Shown here: one piece after another, positions 1 to 8,283 of the stretch
Numbering within the stretch: position 1 is the stretch's first letter
Layout: every line of letters begins with the position of its first letter
Origin: CAUZIZ01 sp965218775
Lineage (GTDB): Bacteria; Acidobacteriota; UBA6911; RPQK01; JAJDTT01
Reading direction: 5' to 3'
NCBI GenBank assembly: GCA_965218775.1
Contig: CBDCLS010000005.1
Span: 1,922,001-1,986,000 of the forward strand
Length of the DNA stretch: 64,000 nucleotides
Notes under the pieces: model-generated
Database searches by the model: none
Seen by the model: the letters and a program-made list of their open reading frames with translations, nothing else
Told to the model about the DNA's origin: nothing
Position numbers and translations under genes: made by a program

Positions 1-1965
1 CGGATCCGCTGTGTTGCTGTCGACACCCCGGAACCTTCGCCCCTCAGTCACGAGATCTTGAACTCCAATCCCTACACCTTCCTGGACGACGCGCCCCTGG
101 AGGAGCGACGCGCCCGGGCCGTTCAGACCCCACGAAGGCTGCTCCCCGCTCACGCTCGGGAGCTGGGTGCACTGAATCCGGAGGCGATTCGGGAGGTCGC
201 GGACGAAGCCTGGCCCACCATCCGAGATGCCGACGAGCTGCATGATGCCCTACTGACGCTGGGAATCCTGCGTGAGCCGGATGCCTTTCCCCATTCAGCC
301 GCTTTGCAACAGCTCGTGAAGGAGAAACGGGCCTACCAGGTCGCTCTGGCGGGGAGCCCAGAGCCCACAGCTCAACGCACCGAACCGGGGACCGAGACTG
401 AGGATGGGGCCTTCTGGGTGGCCGCCGAGCGCGTGCAGCTGGTGCAGAAGGCGTACCCGGAGGCTGAGTTCCTTCCCTCCCTGGCCGGCCACGGCGAAAT
501 GGACCGCTATCTCTGGGACCGCGACCGGGGACTCAGTTCCCAGGACGCCCGGCGCGAAATCGTGCGCTGCCGGATGGAGAACACGGGCCCCACGACCGTC
601 TCGGAGCTCGTGTCCCTTTTCTCGCTGCCCCGACCGGAGGTGGAGGTGGCCCTGCACGCCCTGGAGAGCGAAGGGCAGGTGCTGAGAGGATCGTTCCGTC
701 GCCGAGCGCCGGAACTGGAATGGTGTGATCGTCGGATCCTGGCCCGCATCCACAGCCGGACATTGGGACGCCTGCGCCGCGAGATTGAGCCCGTCTCTGC
801 GGTGGATTTCACTCGCTTTCTGCTGCGCTGGCAGCACCTTTCCGAAGGGACTCGGCTTCACGGTGAGGCCGGCCTTCGAGTGGTGCTGGAACAGCTGCAG
901 GGCTTCGAGGCACCAGCTTCAGCCTGGGAAGCCTCCCTGCTACCGTCCAGAGTCGACGACTACGAACCGGCCGTCCTGGATCGACTTTGCCTGTCCGGCG
1001 AGTTCGTCTGGGCCCGGCTGACCGCACCCTCCCCTGCCGACCTGGAAACAGAAAATCTCGCCACTCGAAAAGGAACTCGACCCTCGCGCATCACTCCGGT
1101 TGCTTTCTTCAGGCGCGAGGAGATGCCCTACTACCTGAAGCTCAGCCGGAGCTCAACCAGACGAGATCGGGTCTCCCCGACGGAGCAAACCCTCGAAGAC
1201 ATGAACCTTTCTCACCCCGCTGGCGAAGTGCTGGAGGCCCTGCGTCGCTGGGGCGCTTCCTTCCTGAACGATCTGGTGAAAAGCACCGGAAGACTGCCCA
1301 TTGAAGTTGAAGAGGGCCTCTGGGAACTCGTGGCCACTGGGACGGTGACCGCCGACGGATTCGACAACCTCCGCGCCTTGATGGATCCAAGGAGGCGGCG
1401 AGGCGACCAAAGACCGTCACGGCTCAGGCAACGAAAGCTTCGTCCGCGTGCTGTAGCAGGCCGCTGGAGCCTGCTGGGTGCCGCCTCGATCCCCGGAACA
1501 ACCTCAGACTCGGAAACAAGCGTTCCCGACCTGGAAACGGTTGCGCTGCAGCTTCTCCAGCGCTGGGGTGTGGTATTCCGAGATCTTCTAGCGCGGGAGC
1601 AACTGGCGCCCCCCTGGCGGGAGTTGCTTCGTCTCTACCGCAGCTGGGAAGCGAGAGGACGGATCCGAGGAGGTCGATTCGTGTCGGGCTTCGTGGGCGA
1701 GCAGTTCGCTCTGCCCCAGGCGCTCGAGGCCCTCAGGACAGTACGACGGAATCAGCCCAAGGCTGAGGAAAGGGTGCGCATCTCCGCCGCAGATCCGCTC
1801 AACCTGATCGGAATCATTCTGCCAGGTGGACGGCTTCGCCCCGCCTCGACCAGCACTCTCGATTTCAGAAATGGGCTCCCGCTTGAAGACAGCCAGACCG
1901 AGCCGGGCAACAGTCCTGAGCACAAATCACAGGACTCCGAAAGAAAGGGCGTGACGAGAGAATAG
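1..1965 (+). CDS. Lhr-type large helicase, C-terminal part (5' end outside window)
   Basis: The frame is open from base 1, so the gene begins before the window; about 654 codons are visible. Near the left edge it reads VDTPEPSPLSHEIL followed by NPYTFLDDAPLEERRARAV, the conserved stretch that follows the helicase core in large Lhr-type superfamily 2 helicases. The rest matches their long C-terminal region of winged-helix and accessory domains. In the family these enzymes use ATP to translocate 3'-5' and unwind nucleic acid, probably in repair; the ATPase motifs themselves lie outside the window. A TTG at 58 could be taken as a start, but the conserved residues upstream of it show it is internal. 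The tail after about codon 590 is polar and poorly conserved. The stop is 42 bp before the next gene on the same strand. Confidence 0.8.
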   Translation, partial: RIRCVAVDTPEPSPLSHEILNSNPYTFLDDAPLEERRARAVQTPRRLLPAHARELGALNPEAIREVADEAWPTIRDADELHDALLTLGILREPDAFPHSAALQQLVKEKRAYQVALAGSPEPTAQRTEPGTETEDGAFWVAAERVQLVQKAYPEAEFLPSLAGHGEMDRYLWDRDRGLSSQDARREIVRCRMENTGPTTVSELVSLFSLPRPEVEVALHALESEGQVLRGSFRRRAPELEWCDRRILARIHSRTLGRLRREIEPVSAVDFTRFLLRWQHLSEGTRLHGEAGLRVVLEQLQGFEAPASAWEASLLPSRVDDYEPAVLDRLCLSGEFVWARLTAPSPADLETENLATRKGTRPSRITPVAFFRREEMPYYLKLSRSSTRRDRVSPTEQTLEDMNLSHPAGEVLEALRRWGASFLNDLVKSTGRLPIEVEEGLWELVATGTVTADGFDNLRALMDPRRRRGDQRPSRLRQRKLRPRAVAGRWSLLGAASIPGTTSDSETSVPDLETVALQLLQRWGVVFRDLLAREQLAPPWRELLRLYRSWEARGRIRGGRFVSGFVGEQFALPQALEALRTVRRNQPKAEERVRISAADPLNLIGIILPGGRLRPASTSTLDFRNGLPLEDSQTEPGNSPEHKSQDSERKGVTRE

Positions 1966-2007
1966 TTGACCAAAGGCTCGAGTACTGGTGTACTAGGGAG
2001 CAGTCTA

Positions 2008-3423
2008 ATGTTGACGCGCCGACAGTTTTTGACCAGCGGGAGCGCATTCTCCGTTGGCTTTCTGGGCCTGCGGTCGCTGCTCAGCGACCAGCCACTGTAC
2101 ACCGACTCCGATCTCGTCTGCCCTGGCTATGGTCCACTTCAACGGGATCCCCAGAAGGTGCTCGACCTGCCCCAAGGTTTTCACTATCGGATTATTTCCT
2201 GGGCTGGGCAAACCATGGACGACGGGCTGATACTTCCGGGTATGCCGGACGGTATGGCCGCCTTTCCAGGACCCGACGGCCTCACCATCCTGGTTCGCAA
2301 CCACGAACTGACTTCCTCTGATCGGATGGGGCCGTTTGGACTAGGGCACTGCCTGCTGGATCGCGTCGATCGTCGCAAGATCTACGACTACGGTTCCGGC
2401 AAAACACCAGCTTGCGGGGGCACCACGACGCTGGTTTTCGATCCGCACAGGCAGGAGACCGTATCCCAGTTCATGAGCCTGGCCGGGACCATCCGCAACT
2501 GCGCCGGCGGCTCCACCCCCTGGGGGACCTGGATCACTTGTGAAGAAGCGGTCCATCTCGCCGGATACAGTAATCTCCTCGATGAGGAGCTCTGGACGGA
2601 TCAGGATCACGGCTATAACTTCGAAGTACCGGCCACCACTCAAATGGAGATTGTCGATCCAGTCCCACTACGAGAAATGGGGCGCTTCAACCATGAGGCG
2701 GTGGCGGTGGCTCCAGAAACCAGTATCGTCTACCAGACCGAAGACCGAGCAGATGGCCTACTCTATCGCTTCATTCCCAAGGTTCCACGCCAATTGGAGG
2801 CCGGAGGTCGTCTCCAGGCGCTCGCTATCCGTGACCAGGCCGGCTCGGATACCCGGAATTGGAGCTTGTGGAGTTCCGGGATTCCCGTCGGTGAGCAGCT
2901 CTCGGTGAAGTGGTTGGATCTGGAAGAAACGAACTCACCTCTGGATGATCTCCGGTATCGGGGCCATGCGGCTGGGGCAGCTCTGTTTGCTCGTGGCGAA
3001 GGGATGTGGTTTAGCGAAGGCATTGTCTACTTTGCCTGCACCGGGGGGGGACGTCGTAAGAACGGTCAAATCTGGCGGTACAAGCCAAGTCCAGTTGAGG
3101 GCACATCGCAGGAGCAGGAGCAACTGGGTACGCTCGAGCTCTTCATCGAACCGGACGATTCCAATCTTTTGAAGAACGCCGACAATCTTACCGTGGCACC
3201 CTGGGGTGACGTGGTGGTGTGCGAAGACCGCGGGACCGATGTAGTGAGGTTGGTCGGGGTCACGCCCCGGGGCACATTGTATACCTTGGCCCACAACCAA
3301 CTTCGGAGCGAGTTTGCCGGAGCAACCTTCACGCCTGATGGGTCCACTTTACTGGTCAACATCCAGGGTCAGGGCCTGACCCTGGCCATCACCGGGCCCT
3401 GGTCTTCGGTCCGAGCGACCTGA
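2008..3423 (+). CDS. PhoX-like (DUF839) secreted protein with Tat signal
   Basis: This 471-residue protein starts at ATG 2008, seven bases after an AGGGAG ribosome-binding site; an in-frame TTG at 1966 has none. The N-terminus carries a twin-arginine signal (LTRRQFLTSGSAFSVGFLG). The body has PhoX/DUF839 hallmarks: NHEL near residue 100, CAGGSTPWGTWITCEE near 170, GRFNHEAVAV near 230 and CEDRGTDVVRLVGVTPRG in the last quarter. Family members are periplasmic beta-propeller alkaline phosphatases using Ca/Fe, or phosphatase-like proteins of unknown substrate. Which of these applies is inferred only at family level. The gene follows the Lhr helicase gene with a 42-bp gap. Confidence 0.8.
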   Translation: MLTRRQFLTSGSAFSVGFLGLRSLLSDQPLYTDSDLVCPGYGPLQRDPQKVLDLPQGFHYRIISWAGQTMDDGLILPGMPDGMAAFPGPDGLTILVRNHELTSSDRMGPFGLGHCLLDRVDRRKIYDYGSGKTPACGGTTTLVFDPHRQETVSQFMSLAGTIRNCAGGSTPWGTWITCEEAVHLAGYSNLLDEELWTDQDHGYNFEVPATTQMEIVDPVPLREMGRFNHEAVAVAPETSIVYQTEDRADGLLYRFIPKVPRQLEAGGRLQALAIRDQAGSDTRNWSLWSSGIPVGEQLSVKWLDLEETNSPLDDLRYRGHAAGAALFARGEGMWFSEGIVYFACTGGGRRKNGQIWRYKPSPVEGTSQEQEQLGTLELFIEPDDSNLLKNADNLTVAPWGDVVVCEDRGTDVVRLVGVTPRGTLYTLAHNQLRSEFAGATFTPDGSTLLVNIQGQGLTLAITGPWSSVRAT

Positions 3424-3436
3424 TCCCGCGAGATAG

Positions 3437-3602
3437 GGATCTCGCCTTCGTCTTCTTTCCGGCCTTCGAGATTCGCTTGTGCGATATTCTGCGGTTCAGC
3501 GGTTCCACCGATTGCTTTCTCCAGAGCAAGGAAAAAGGCTAAATCACGAACCGCAGAACACCGAACATGCGAACGCCGAAGTGAAGGCAAGACCTGTCAA
3601 GT
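3437..3602. repeat. Dispersed palindromic repeat, copy A
   Basis: About 165 bp downstream of the PhoX-like gene. It holds two imperfect inverted arms of about 34 bp: TTCGAGATTCGCTTGTGCGA and following bases at 3465-3498, and their complement at 3548-3581. The arms flank a spacer containing GCAAGGAAAAAGGCTAAATC. A copy in opposite orientation lies at 62612-62784 with roughly 85-90 percent identity by eye. No reading frame is shared by both copies, so this is a non-coding dispersed element. Confidence 0.8.
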
Positions 3603-3611
3603 CTCACCTTA

Positions 3612-3792
3612 GGGCTCGCGCAGAAATAACTTGGCATTGTGGCATCTCATCTTCACACCATCTTCGGCCGCTCCTCGGTCGCGAAATCCTCAACGTAGAC
3701 CCTGCTACGCCTGCGGTTTCGCTCAATCGTTCGCGGCCAAATCTAGTGCAAATCTGAGCGCCAATTCTACCAAGTTATTTCTGCGCAAACCC
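3612..3792. mobile_element. MITE (IS5/IS1031-like) inserted at the manC stop codon
   Basis: A 181-bp element with terminal inverted repeats GGGCTCGCGCAGAAATAACT and, complemented, GGGTTTGCGCAGAAATAACT; the perfect inner part covers 3618-3634 and 3770-3786. It is flanked by the direct repeat TTA (3609-3611 and 3793-3795). The right TTA is the complement of the manC stop codon TAA, so the insertion duplicated the stop and left the protein unchanged. A 3-bp TNA duplication and GGG ends suggest the IS1031 group of IS5; that assignment is inference. There is no ORF of note inside. Confidence 0.75.
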
Positions 3793-4872
3793 TTAGTCCC
3801 GTTTCTGCATCGACTGGACGATTGACTTGATCTCCTCCAGGCGATCCTGCCGTGCGATGAGAGTCCTGTTCCCGGCCCGAACTGCCACCATCCCCTCGAC
3901 TCCAACCAATACGACCATTTCTTCCGGATCGTCGCAGTAGACCAGATTACCGGTCGCGTCCAAGGTCTGGAGCCTACCCCGATAGGAGTTGCCGGAATCA
4001 TCGCACTCCAGGAACTCCTTGAGCGCCAACCAGCCTCCCACATCGGCCCAGGAGAAGGGTGCCACTACAGAGCGCACGTCCCTGGCTTTTTCCATCACCC
4101 CGAAGTCGATCGAGATGGCGTCGAGTGGCTCGAACGATTTCGTTAAGGCTTCCATCCAGTCGGACTTTCCATCCCGGTCCACTGCCGTCGAGATGGACTC
4201 GAGGTGAGCGGGCAGATGGGATCCCAGTTCCTTTAGGATTGCCTCAGCCGTCCAGACGAACATTCCCGAATTCCAGTAATGTTTTCCCGACTCAGCGTAT
4301 CGGCGGGCCGTCTCCAGGTCGGGCTTCTCCCTGAAATTGGCCAGCTGGTAGTGTTCGATCTCGTCCGATACATCGAGACGTTGCTCCATCTCCAAATACC
4401 CGTAGCCGGTCGCTGGATGGTTGGGGCGAATGCCAAAAGTGTAGAGACACCCGGCTTTGCGGGCGGCAGCAGCCGCAGAAACCAGGGTCTTCTGAAATAC
4501 ATCGATCGGTTCGATCAAGTGGTCGGCAGTCAAAGTGGCGATCACCGGATTCCCGAATCGCTTGCGTCCCAGCAGCGCCCCCAGGCAGATGGCCGCTGCC
4601 GTATCCCGGCGCATTGGCTCTCCGATAACGTTTGCTGCTGGCAGCTCGGGGAGCTGTTCCCTCACCATCTCCACGAAGGCTTGATTGGTCAGAACCAGAA
4701 TTCGCCGACTGGGCAGGAGCCCGGCAAGCCGATCGAAGCTCTTCTGCAGCAAGCTTCGGTCGCCAAAGAGCTTGAGAAATTGTTTCGGTCTTGAATCAGT
4801 GCTCAGCGGCCAGAATCGGGTCCCCGACCCTCCCGCCATGATAATGGCCAACAAATTGTCTTCAGTGCTCAT
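3793..4872 (-). CDS. manC: Mannose-1-phosphate guanylyltransferase
   Basis: A 359-residue cytoplasmic enzyme making GDP-mannose from mannose-1-phosphate and GTP, a precursor for glycans. The nucleotidyltransferase signature AIIMAGGSGTRFWPLSTDSR followed by PKQFL lies at residues 9-33, NVIGEPMRRDTAAAI near 80, LTADHLI near 113, and NSGMFVWTAEAILKEL near 200. The length fits the short form with only the nucleotidyltransferase domain and no phosphomannose isomerase fusion. Start is the ATG at 4872. It is a single-gene unit transcribed toward the PhoX-like gene and divergent from the APC permease. Its stop codon coincides with the target duplication of a MITE. Confidence 0.92.
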   Translation of the reverse strand: MSTEDNLLAIIMAGGSGTRFWPLSTDSRPKQFLKLFGDRSLLQKSFDRLAGLLPSRRILVLTNQAFVEMVREQLPELPAANVIGEPMRRDTAAAICLGALLGRKRFGNPVIATLTADHLIEPIDVFQKTLVSAAAAARKAGCLYTFGIRPNHPATGYGYLEMEQRLDVSDEIEHYQLANFREKPDLETARRYAESGKHYWNSGMFVWTAEAILKELGSHLPAHLESISTAVDRDGKSDWMEALTKSFEPLDAISIDFGVMEKARDVRSVVAPFSWADVGGWLALKEFLECDDSGNSYRGRLQTLDATGNLVYCDDPEEMVVLVGVEGMVAVRAGNRTLIARQDRLEEIKSIVQSMQKRD

Positions 4873-5007
4873 GTCGTCCTTTCGATTCGAACAAACATCT
4901 ACATTTCTCCAGCCAACCCGACTATTCTATGAAGCCCTCGCCCTAATTCAAGCTTGCGAGGGCCGAACCTCGTATGCTCGGAAGACCTCGATAGCCAAAG
5001 GATCCCG

Positions 5008-6441
5008 ATGCCAACCCGAAACGGACCGACTCCAACTGAAGGGCCCAGTCTCATTCGTGCATTGGGTGCGGGCGCTGCGCTGGCGGTGGTCGTAGGAAAT
5101 GTGATCGGCTCCGGCATCTTCCTGAAGCCCGGAATCATTGCCGCTCAGGGAGGCGATTTCCGCCTCATCCTGGCGGCCTGGGTGCTCGGCGGGCTGGTGT
5201 GCCTGCTGGGGGCTCTCTGTTTTGCCGAATTGGCGGTCATGCTCCCGCAGGCGGGAGGAGTGTATGTCTACCTGCGCGAAGCCTACGGGCGCCCGGTAGC
5301 CTTCCTCTTTGGATGGAATGAGTTCCTCTTCAACCGCCCGGGCTCGATTGGCGCCCTCTCGGTCGCCTTTATAGGTGCAATGTCCAACATGATGGGCTGG
5401 GAGGTCACCGGCTTCCAGCAGGTTCTGTTGGCTCTGATCCTGATCGCCTCCATGGCCTGGGTAAACGTCCTGGGTGTAGTCTGGGGAGGACGAGTCCAAA
5501 GCGCAACCACCCTGGTGAAGGCCTCTTTTCTGGGAATAATGGCGCTCCTGCCGTTTGCGATGGTCCTCATCACCGGCTCAGGATTCGACTTCGGCAACTA
5601 CCAGTCGACCTTGGTCCAACCTCCGGACGGCGAGTTCATGGCGCGCTTCGGACTCGTCCTGCTGGGTGTCATGTGGGCCTACAATGGCTGGCACGGTATC
5701 ACGCCGGTGGCGGAAGAGGTCAAGGACCCCCAGAAAAACATTCCGCTCGCTCTCTTCGGCGGTGTGGGAATCCTGATCGTCCTCTATGTCACCGCCAACA
5801 TCGCCTACCATGGAGTTCTGTCCATGCAGGAGATGGCCGAGGCGGGACAGCATGCGGCCGAAACCATGGTAAGTAACCTTTTGGGCCCCTTGGGAGCAGC
5901 ATTGATGGCTGCGGTGATCATGTGCAGCACCTTCGGAGGGATCAACAGTAACCTGCTGCTGGCGCCACGGGTGGCCTTTGCGATGGGCCGCGACCGGGTG
6001 CTATTTCCACAGCTGGGGAGGGTCCACCCGAACTACCACACTCCTGCCATTGCCATCTGCATTCAGGCCCTGATGGCTGCGATCCTGGTCATCGTCTCCG
6101 GGGTTCTGATCGAGGTGTTGAACTGGGAGAAGAGCATCTTCCACATGTTGACCGACTTCGTCATCTTCGCAGCCAGCATCTTCTACGTCCTGGCTGTGGT
6201 TGGGGTCCTGGTGCTGCGGCGTAAGCATCCGGAGTGGTCGAGATCCTACCGCACCCTGGGTTACCCTGTGGTTCCGCTGCTCTACGTGGGCTTCTACACC
6301 TGGTTCCTGGGGCAGGTCTACCTGGGGAAAACCTTCGAAGCCAATGCGGGCCTACTGATGATCGCCTGTGGTTTACCCGCTTTTTACGGGTGGCAATCCT
6401 GGATGGCGCGACGGAATGCGTCTGAACGTCTGAACGTCTGA
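5008..6441 (+). CDS. APC-superfamily amino acid permease
   Basis: A 477-residue inner-membrane transporter with about twelve hydrophobic segments. The start at ATG 5008 has AAAGGA five bases upstream; the TTG at 4954 lacks a site and lies in a low-hydrophobicity lead. The first transmembrane segment holds GNVIGSGIFLKPG, the typical substrate-binding helix break of APC/LAT-like permeases, and GAMSNMMG, PEEVKDP-like (VAEEVKDPQKNIPLAL) and PRVAFAMGRDRVLF follow at expected places. The amino acid carried cannot be read from the sequence. The last codons, SERLNV and the TGA stop, lie inside a perfect 8-bp tandem repeat, so the C-terminus could vary by slippage. Confidence 0.88.
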   Translation: MPTRNGPTPTEGPSLIRALGAGAALAVVVGNVIGSGIFLKPGIIAAQGGDFRLILAAWVLGGLVCLLGALCFAELAVMLPQAGGVYVYLREAYGRPVAFLFGWNEFLFNRPGSIGALSVAFIGAMSNMMGWEVTGFQQVLLALILIASMAWVNVLGVVWGGRVQSATTLVKASFLGIMALLPFAMVLITGSGFDFGNYQSTLVQPPDGEFMARFGLVLLGVMWAYNGWHGITPVAEEVKDPQKNIPLALFGGVGILIVLYVTANIAYHGVLSMQEMAEAGQHAAETMVSNLLGPLGAALMAAVIMCSTFGGINSNLLLAPRVAFAMGRDRVLFPQLGRVHPNYHTPAIAICIQALMAAILVIVSGVLIEVLNWEKSIFHMLTDFVIFAASIFYVLAVVGVLVLRRKHPEWSRSYRTLGYPVVPLLYVGFYTWFLGQVYLGKTFEANAGLLMIACGLPAFYGWQSWMARRNASERLNV

Positions 6442-6452
6442 ACGTCTGAACG
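6421..6452. repeat. 8-bp tandem repeat (TCTGAACG)x4 spanning a stop codon
   Basis: Four perfect copies of TCTGAACG run from 6421 to 6452 and continue imperfectly. The APC permease stop TGA (6439-6441) lies in the third copy. As 8 is not a multiple of 3, gain or loss of a unit before the stop would change the reading frame at the C-terminus. Confidence 0.9.
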
Positions 6453-6774
6453 TCGCACGTTGCCAGAGAAGATATCAATTGATGTAGGAACAAAACAACG
6501 TTCCTCTGAACGTGGCTAGGGAACGCATCTATCGAGGTAAGAGCAAAACAGAGCCGCGCACGACTCGGATCCTCTGCAATCGAATCCTCAGCAGTCTGAA
6601 GCCAAGTTCCGAGGAGAAAGCGGGACTGACGTCTTCACCGGAATTATCCAATGTGGCAGGTGGCGCAATTGCCCTGGACCCACACCAGGCCGAAGTCTTA
6701 TTCTGCCGAGCTCAGGGCAAAGGCAAAGGCAAGGGCACAAGGGCAAGGGTGGGACGGCGGCCTGGAGGCCACCG
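6453..6774. repeat. Intergenic stretch with half-arm of the GGGCAA hexamer repeat
   Basis: No gene is supported here between two convergent genes. At 6708-6752 there is one G-rich arm (GGGCAAAGGCAAAGGCAAGG and on) of the hexamer repeat family seen in fuller form at 14.2, 50.1 and 56.8 kb. It is followed at 6759-6780 by CGGCCTGGAGGCC, which recurs in the hairpin at 12292-12304. Confidence 0.6.
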
Positions 6775-8262
6775 CTACGAGCTGATCATTTGCTTGATCA
6801 CCTGGCCGTGGACGTCCGTGAGCCTCATGTTTCTGCCCCCATGGAAATAGGTCAGCAGCTCATGGTCCAGTCCCATCAGGTGCAGAATTGTGGCGTGAAG
6901 ATCGTGGACGTGAACTTTGTCCTCGACGGCCTTATAACCGAAATCGTCGGTGGCACCGATGATCTTTCCCCCCGTTACTCCGCCGCCGGCCATCCAGGTG
7001 CTGAAGCCTCTGGGGCTGTGGTCGCGACCCCCTCGGCCTTCGCTTGTCGGGGTACGGCCGAACTCACCCGCCCACACCACCAGGGTTTCGTCTAGCAGGC
7101 CCCGGGACTTGAGGTCCTCTAGCAGACCAGCCATCGGTTTGTCGGTCTCCCCGCAGTGCAACTCATGATTGGTGTCCACATTGCTGTGGGCATCCCAGGT
7201 ATCGGCGCCGTGCCCACCCCCCGAGTAGACCTGAACAAAGCGGACATCCCGTTCCACCAGGCGTCTTGCAATGAGGCATTTGCGCGCAAACTTTTCGGTC
7301 CGGGGATCGTCCAGACCATACAGGCGTCGGGTCGCCTCTGACTCCTTGGTCAGATCGACGGCCTCCGGAGCCGACTGCTGCATGCGAAAAGCCAACTCAT
7401 AGCTTGCAATCCGCGCCATCAACTCCTGATTTTCGGGGCCTGCAGCACCCCGAAGCCGATTCAGCTCGCTCAGAAGATCAATCTGATTCCTCTGCTGTGC
7501 GGACGTTACCCCGGTCGGTGGTTCCAGAGAGAGGATAGGATCCCCGGTTGGACGGAACTGTGTCCCCTGGAAAGTTGCCGGCATGTAGCCTGAAGACCAG
7601 TTGGGAGCACCCGAGATGGGACCGCCTCGATGGTCCAATAGCACCACGAAAGCGGGTAGATTCTGATTGACCGTACCCAGTCCATAGGTTACCCATGACC
7701 CCAGACTCGGATGTCCCTGGCGCAGAAAGCCGGTGTTCATCTGCAGCAGGCCCGAGCCGTGCGCAAAGCTGTCGGCATAGGTGCCCCGGATCAAGGCGAT
7801 ATCATCCACACGCTGAGCTAAATGGGGATACAAGTCGGACACTTCCATGCCCGACTCTCCCCATTTTTGGAACTTCCGGTTGGTGCCCATCAAACCACCG
7901 GATCGAAGCTTACGCAGTTTCAAGAGCGGATCTGCGTCGAAGCCCGGCATCGGTTGACCATGACGCTTGGTCAACTCTGGCTTGGGATCCCAGAGGTCCA
8001 CCTGGCTGGGTCCGCCGTACATGAAAAGAAAAATGCAGGACTTGGCCCGCGCTGGAAAGTGTGGCTGGCGCGGAGACAGGGTTGGCCTTCCCAAGCCTTT
8101 CGCCTGGACCGTCCTGCCCAAGAAGCCGTCCTGGGCAAGTAAGAAGGTCAGGGCTGTCCCGGCAAAGCCCCCTCCCGCCTCCCACAGAAACTCGCGCCGC
8201 GTGCGCCCACAGGGAGTTGCGTCGGGATGCTCGAATTCGTGGTCGTACTCTGGCTTGCTCAC
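6775..8262 (-). CDS. DUF1501 protein (alkaline-phosphatase-like fold), Tat-exported
   Basis: A 495-residue member of the DUF1501 family, distant relatives of sulfatases and alkaline phosphatases. A Tat motif (TRRREFL-type, here GRTRREFLWEAGGG) lies at residues 18-32. Family stretches include CIFLFMYGGPSQVDLWDPKP near 75, GSGLLQMNTGF near 165, VQVYSGGGHGADTWDAH near 335, WAGEFGRTPTSEGRGGRDH near 405 and HDLHATILHLMGLDHELLTY near the C-terminus. The biochemical role of the family is not settled. It follows the DUF1549 gene by 21 bp on the same strand; this pair is a standing two-gene unit in Planctomycetota and some Acidobacteriota, so the products probably act together outside the cytoplasm. 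Confidence 0.88.
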   Translation of the reverse strand: MSKPEYDHEFEHPDATPCGRTRREFLWEAGGGFAGTALTFLLAQDGFLGRTVQAKGLGRPTLSPRQPHFPARAKSCIFLFMYGGPSQVDLWDPKPELTKRHGQPMPGFDADPLLKLRKLRSGGLMGTNRKFQKWGESGMEVSDLYPHLAQRVDDIALIRGTYADSFAHGSGLLQMNTGFLRQGHPSLGSWVTYGLGTVNQNLPAFVVLLDHRGGPISGAPNWSSGYMPATFQGTQFRPTGDPILSLEPPTGVTSAQQRNQIDLLSELNRLRGAAGPENQELMARIASYELAFRMQQSAPEAVDLTKESEATRRLYGLDDPRTEKFARKCLIARRLVERDVRFVQVYSGGGHGADTWDAHSNVDTNHELHCGETDKPMAGLLEDLKSRGLLDETLVVWAGEFGRTPTSEGRGGRDHSPRGFSTWMAGGGVTGGKIIGATDDFGYKAVEDKVHVHDLHATILHLMGLDHELLTYFHGGRNMRLTDVHGQVIKQMISS

Positions 8263-8283
8263 GATCCCCTCACCTGATTCAAG

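Noticed and set aside
6708..6752. CRISPR-like array in the GGGCAA tracts
   Set aside because: Units are 6 bp without spacers and there is no cas gene.
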